Shown here: piece after piece, positions 33,266-34,271 of the stretch
How the letters are laid out: every line of letters starts with the position of its first letter
Position numbering within the stretch: the first letter of the stretch is position 1
Source: Candidatus Flavonifractor merdigallinarum
GTDB taxonomy: Bacteria > Bacillota > Clostridia > Oscillospirales > Oscillospiraceae
NCBI GenBank assembly: GCA_019115265.1
Contig: DXDX01000138.1
Span: forward strand, 1 to 34,271
DNA: 34,271 bases
Direction of reading: 5' to 3'
Made by a program: the position numbers and the translations under genes
The notes under the pieces: model-generated
Database searches by the model: none
Seen by the model: only the letters and a program-made list of their open reading frames with translations
What the model was told of the DNA's origin: nothing

Positions 33266-33901
33266 TTACGCGCCTTCCCACCGGTGACGGACCTCCTCCA
33301 CCAGCTCCATCAGTTTGAATTTGAGGACATATTCTTCCCCATCGCCGGTAACCAGCGCCGTCTGGGCGGCGTCCAACCCCTCCAGCACCGCGTTGGGCTG
33401 TATGGGCTCGCTCACCGCGCCCAGGCACAGGGGCGGGAACACCACACACCACCAGTTCTGCCCCACACCCTCCCCGATGACCAAGCGCAGGGCGGTGTAG
33501 GAGCCGGTGGGCAGAGAGAGGGTGCCGTAGTCCTTGGTGGGAAACCAGGCGTCCTCCTCCAGCGAGGCGGTCACCGGATAGGTGTAGCCTGCCGCCGCCA
33601 CCACATCCGCCCCCACCTGCGCCAGCTGGGGCAGAGAGTTGGAGAGCAGCTCCAGGGCCTCTTCCCGTGTGGCGTCGGCGGGGAGGATACTGCGGGCCTC
33701 GTCCAGCACCGCGTCCCGCACCTGGAGCTTGAGGGCCTGATCGGCGTCGGAATCGGAGTTGGCCAGAACGTGGAGGCGGAGCACCTGGTCGGCCAGGTCC
33801 CCTTGCTGCCGGTCCAGACAGGCGCCCAGCAGGGCGGCGGCGGCGAAGAGGGCCAGTACCAGCACCGCCTGCCAGCGATGGAGAGTACGATTTGCGGTCA
33901 T
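33266..33901 (-). CDS. spoIIR: Stage II sporulation protein R
   Basis: This 211-aa protein is made in the forespore and exported, where it triggers SpoIIGA to activate pro-sigma-E in the mother cell. Family signatures: LRLHVLANSDSDADQALKLQ (about residues 41-60), GQNWWCVVFPPLCL, and a C-terminal LKFKLMELVE. An N-terminal membrane/signal segment spans about residues 11-28. The start chosen is the ATG at 33901 with GGTGAT upstream. An earlier in-frame ATG at 33946 overlaps the predicted -10 element and has no ribosome site. It appears to be a single-gene unit read from a sigma-F-like promoter. Confidence 0.94.
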   Translation of the reverse strand: MTANRTLHRWQAVLVLALFAAAALLGACLDRQQGDLADQVLRLHVLANSDSDADQALKLQVRDAVLDEARSILPADATREEALELLSNSLPQLAQVGADVVAAAGYTYPVTASLEEDAWFPTKDYGTLSLPTGSYTALRLVIGEGVGQNWWCVVFPPLCLGAVSEPIQPNAVLEGLDAAQTALVTGDGEEYVLKFKLMELVEEVRHRWEGA

Positions 33902-33935
33902 GAAAATCACCAGCACTTTCTTATGTAGTGCCTGG

Positions 33936-33964
33936 ATTGTGCCCATTTGGCTGGGTGTTTATAC
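33936..33964 (-). promoter_or_regulatory. Sigma-F-like forespore promoter of spoIIR
   Basis: On the minus strand GTATA (33964-33960), a 15-base spacer and GGGCACAAT (33944-33936). This fits the Bacillus sigma-F pattern, GYWTA then GGNRANANT, with one mismatch (C at the R position). spoIIR is a known sigma-F gene in Bacillus. Confidence 0.7.
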
Positions 33965-34024
33965 GAGAGGAATGGCGGATTTTTACAATGGACAGGAAAA
34001 GGCCTGGAAGCGAACATCTGTATG

Positions 34025-34033
34025 TGTTATAAT
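34025..34033 (+). promoter_or_regulatory. Extended -10 promoter of the partial last gene
   Basis: TG-T-TATAAT, a consensus extended -10, with TGGAAG 17 bases further upstream as a weak -35. It lies about 45 bases before the start codon at 34078. Confidence 0.65.
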
Positions 34034-34077
34034 AGCCTCTAGCAGCGTACCGAACGAAATATGAAAGAAGGAGAACG

Positions 34078-34271
34078 ATGCAGCTAGAACTTTCTGAGGC
34101 GTATACCGCCTGCCTGGTCCCGTTGGATGCCGCCTGTCTGGAGGGGGTGGCGCTCTCCGAAGAAAATTATTCGTTTTTGACCGAGGTTGGGCTGCCCCTG
34201 AAAGGGGAGCAGGAAATAAACCCCAATCTTCCCATCACCTTTTTCTCTCAGCCTACCGTAAAGCGGTATCC
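34078..34271 (+). CDS. Partial protein, possibly SUKH-type; cut by window end
   Basis: Sixty-four complete codons are visible, starting at the ATG at 34078 after AAGGAG. The sequence includes SEENYSFLTEVGLPL followed by ITFFSQP. A 'FL...GLP...' segment followed by a short beta-strand is reminiscent of SUKH-family (SMI1/KNR4-like) immunity proteins, but the fragment is too short to be sure. There is no signal peptide. The 3' part lies beyond the window. Confidence 0.6.
   Translation, partial: MQLELSEAYTACLVPLDAACLEGVALSEENYSFLTEVGLPLKGEQEINPNLPITFFSQPTVKRY

Noticed and set aside
33902..33946. Longer N-terminus for SpoIIR from an ATG at 33946
   Set aside because: That ATG overlaps the predicted sigma-F -10 element and has no ribosome site; the shorter form begins just before a typical membrane segment.
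1..34271. tRNA, rRNA, CRISPR arrays, prophage or defence islands
   Set aside because: No cloverleaf, rRNA-like, regularly spaced repeat or phage gene pattern was seen on either strand.

Overview
The window looks like chromosomal DNA from a GC-rich (roughly 60%), spore-forming, anaerobic member of the Clostridia, most like the Oscillospiraceae (Flavonifractor/Intestinimonas-type gut bacteria). The signs are a spoIIR gene with a sigma-F-like promoter, a six-gene Rnf complex in clostridial order, an isoleucine T-box ahead of ilvBNC, an S-layer-homology protein, and strong AAGGAGG ribosome sites. This placement is inferred from gene content, not from a database match. About thirty genes are present, the last one cut by the window edge. 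I see no tRNA, rRNA, CRISPR array, transposase or phage gene.

Layout. 1-400: truncated copy of a structured intergenic repeat. 410-4860: a secreted YcdB/SLH protein divergent from tex. 4972-7943: two membrane-tethered one-component regulators (XRE with six membrane helices; MerR fused to an RDD membrane domain), the second followed by a small zinc metallopeptidase. 8014-10078: a visibly AT-richer patch with a YwqG-family gene and two unrecognised genes. 10164-12680: an MBOAT O-acyltransferase with its SGNH partner. 12827-14574: murC and a 109-aa companion. 14738-17624: a tightly overlapping operon of a 59-aa single-helix protein, an NCS1 permease and a PlsC-like acyltransferase with a zinc ribbon. 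17643-18049: second repeat copy. 18077-20539: a polar amino acid ABC importer. 20710-21882: malic enzyme. 22050-27142: rnfCDGEAB. 27454-31279: T-box, ilvB, ilvN, ilvC. 31307-31643: third repeat copy, inverted. 31743-33026: membrane glycosyltransferase. 33266-33901: spoIIR. 34078 to the end: partial gene.

How the parts work together. Malic enzyme, Rnf and the branched-chain amino acid genes form a central-metabolism block: malic enzyme supplies pyruvate and reduced nicotinamide, Rnf couples ferredoxin oxidation to NAD+ reduction and ion pumping, and IlvBN/IlvC use pyruvate and NAD(P)H. The T-box links ilv expression to uncharged tRNA-Ile. Envelope functions (MurC, MBOAT/SGNH, glycosyltransferase, SLH protein, acyltransferase) are scattered between them.

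The most unusual features are: (1) a ~340-410 bp repeat family with imperfect terminal inverted repeats and four or five tiled hairpins, whose two fully visible copies both lie between converging genes; (2) a MerR-RDD-ectodomain fusion whose own promoter has the classic 19-bp MerR spacer with a perfect dyad, followed at once by a zincin; (3) the 59-aa protein/NCS1/acyltransferase-zinc ribbon operon.
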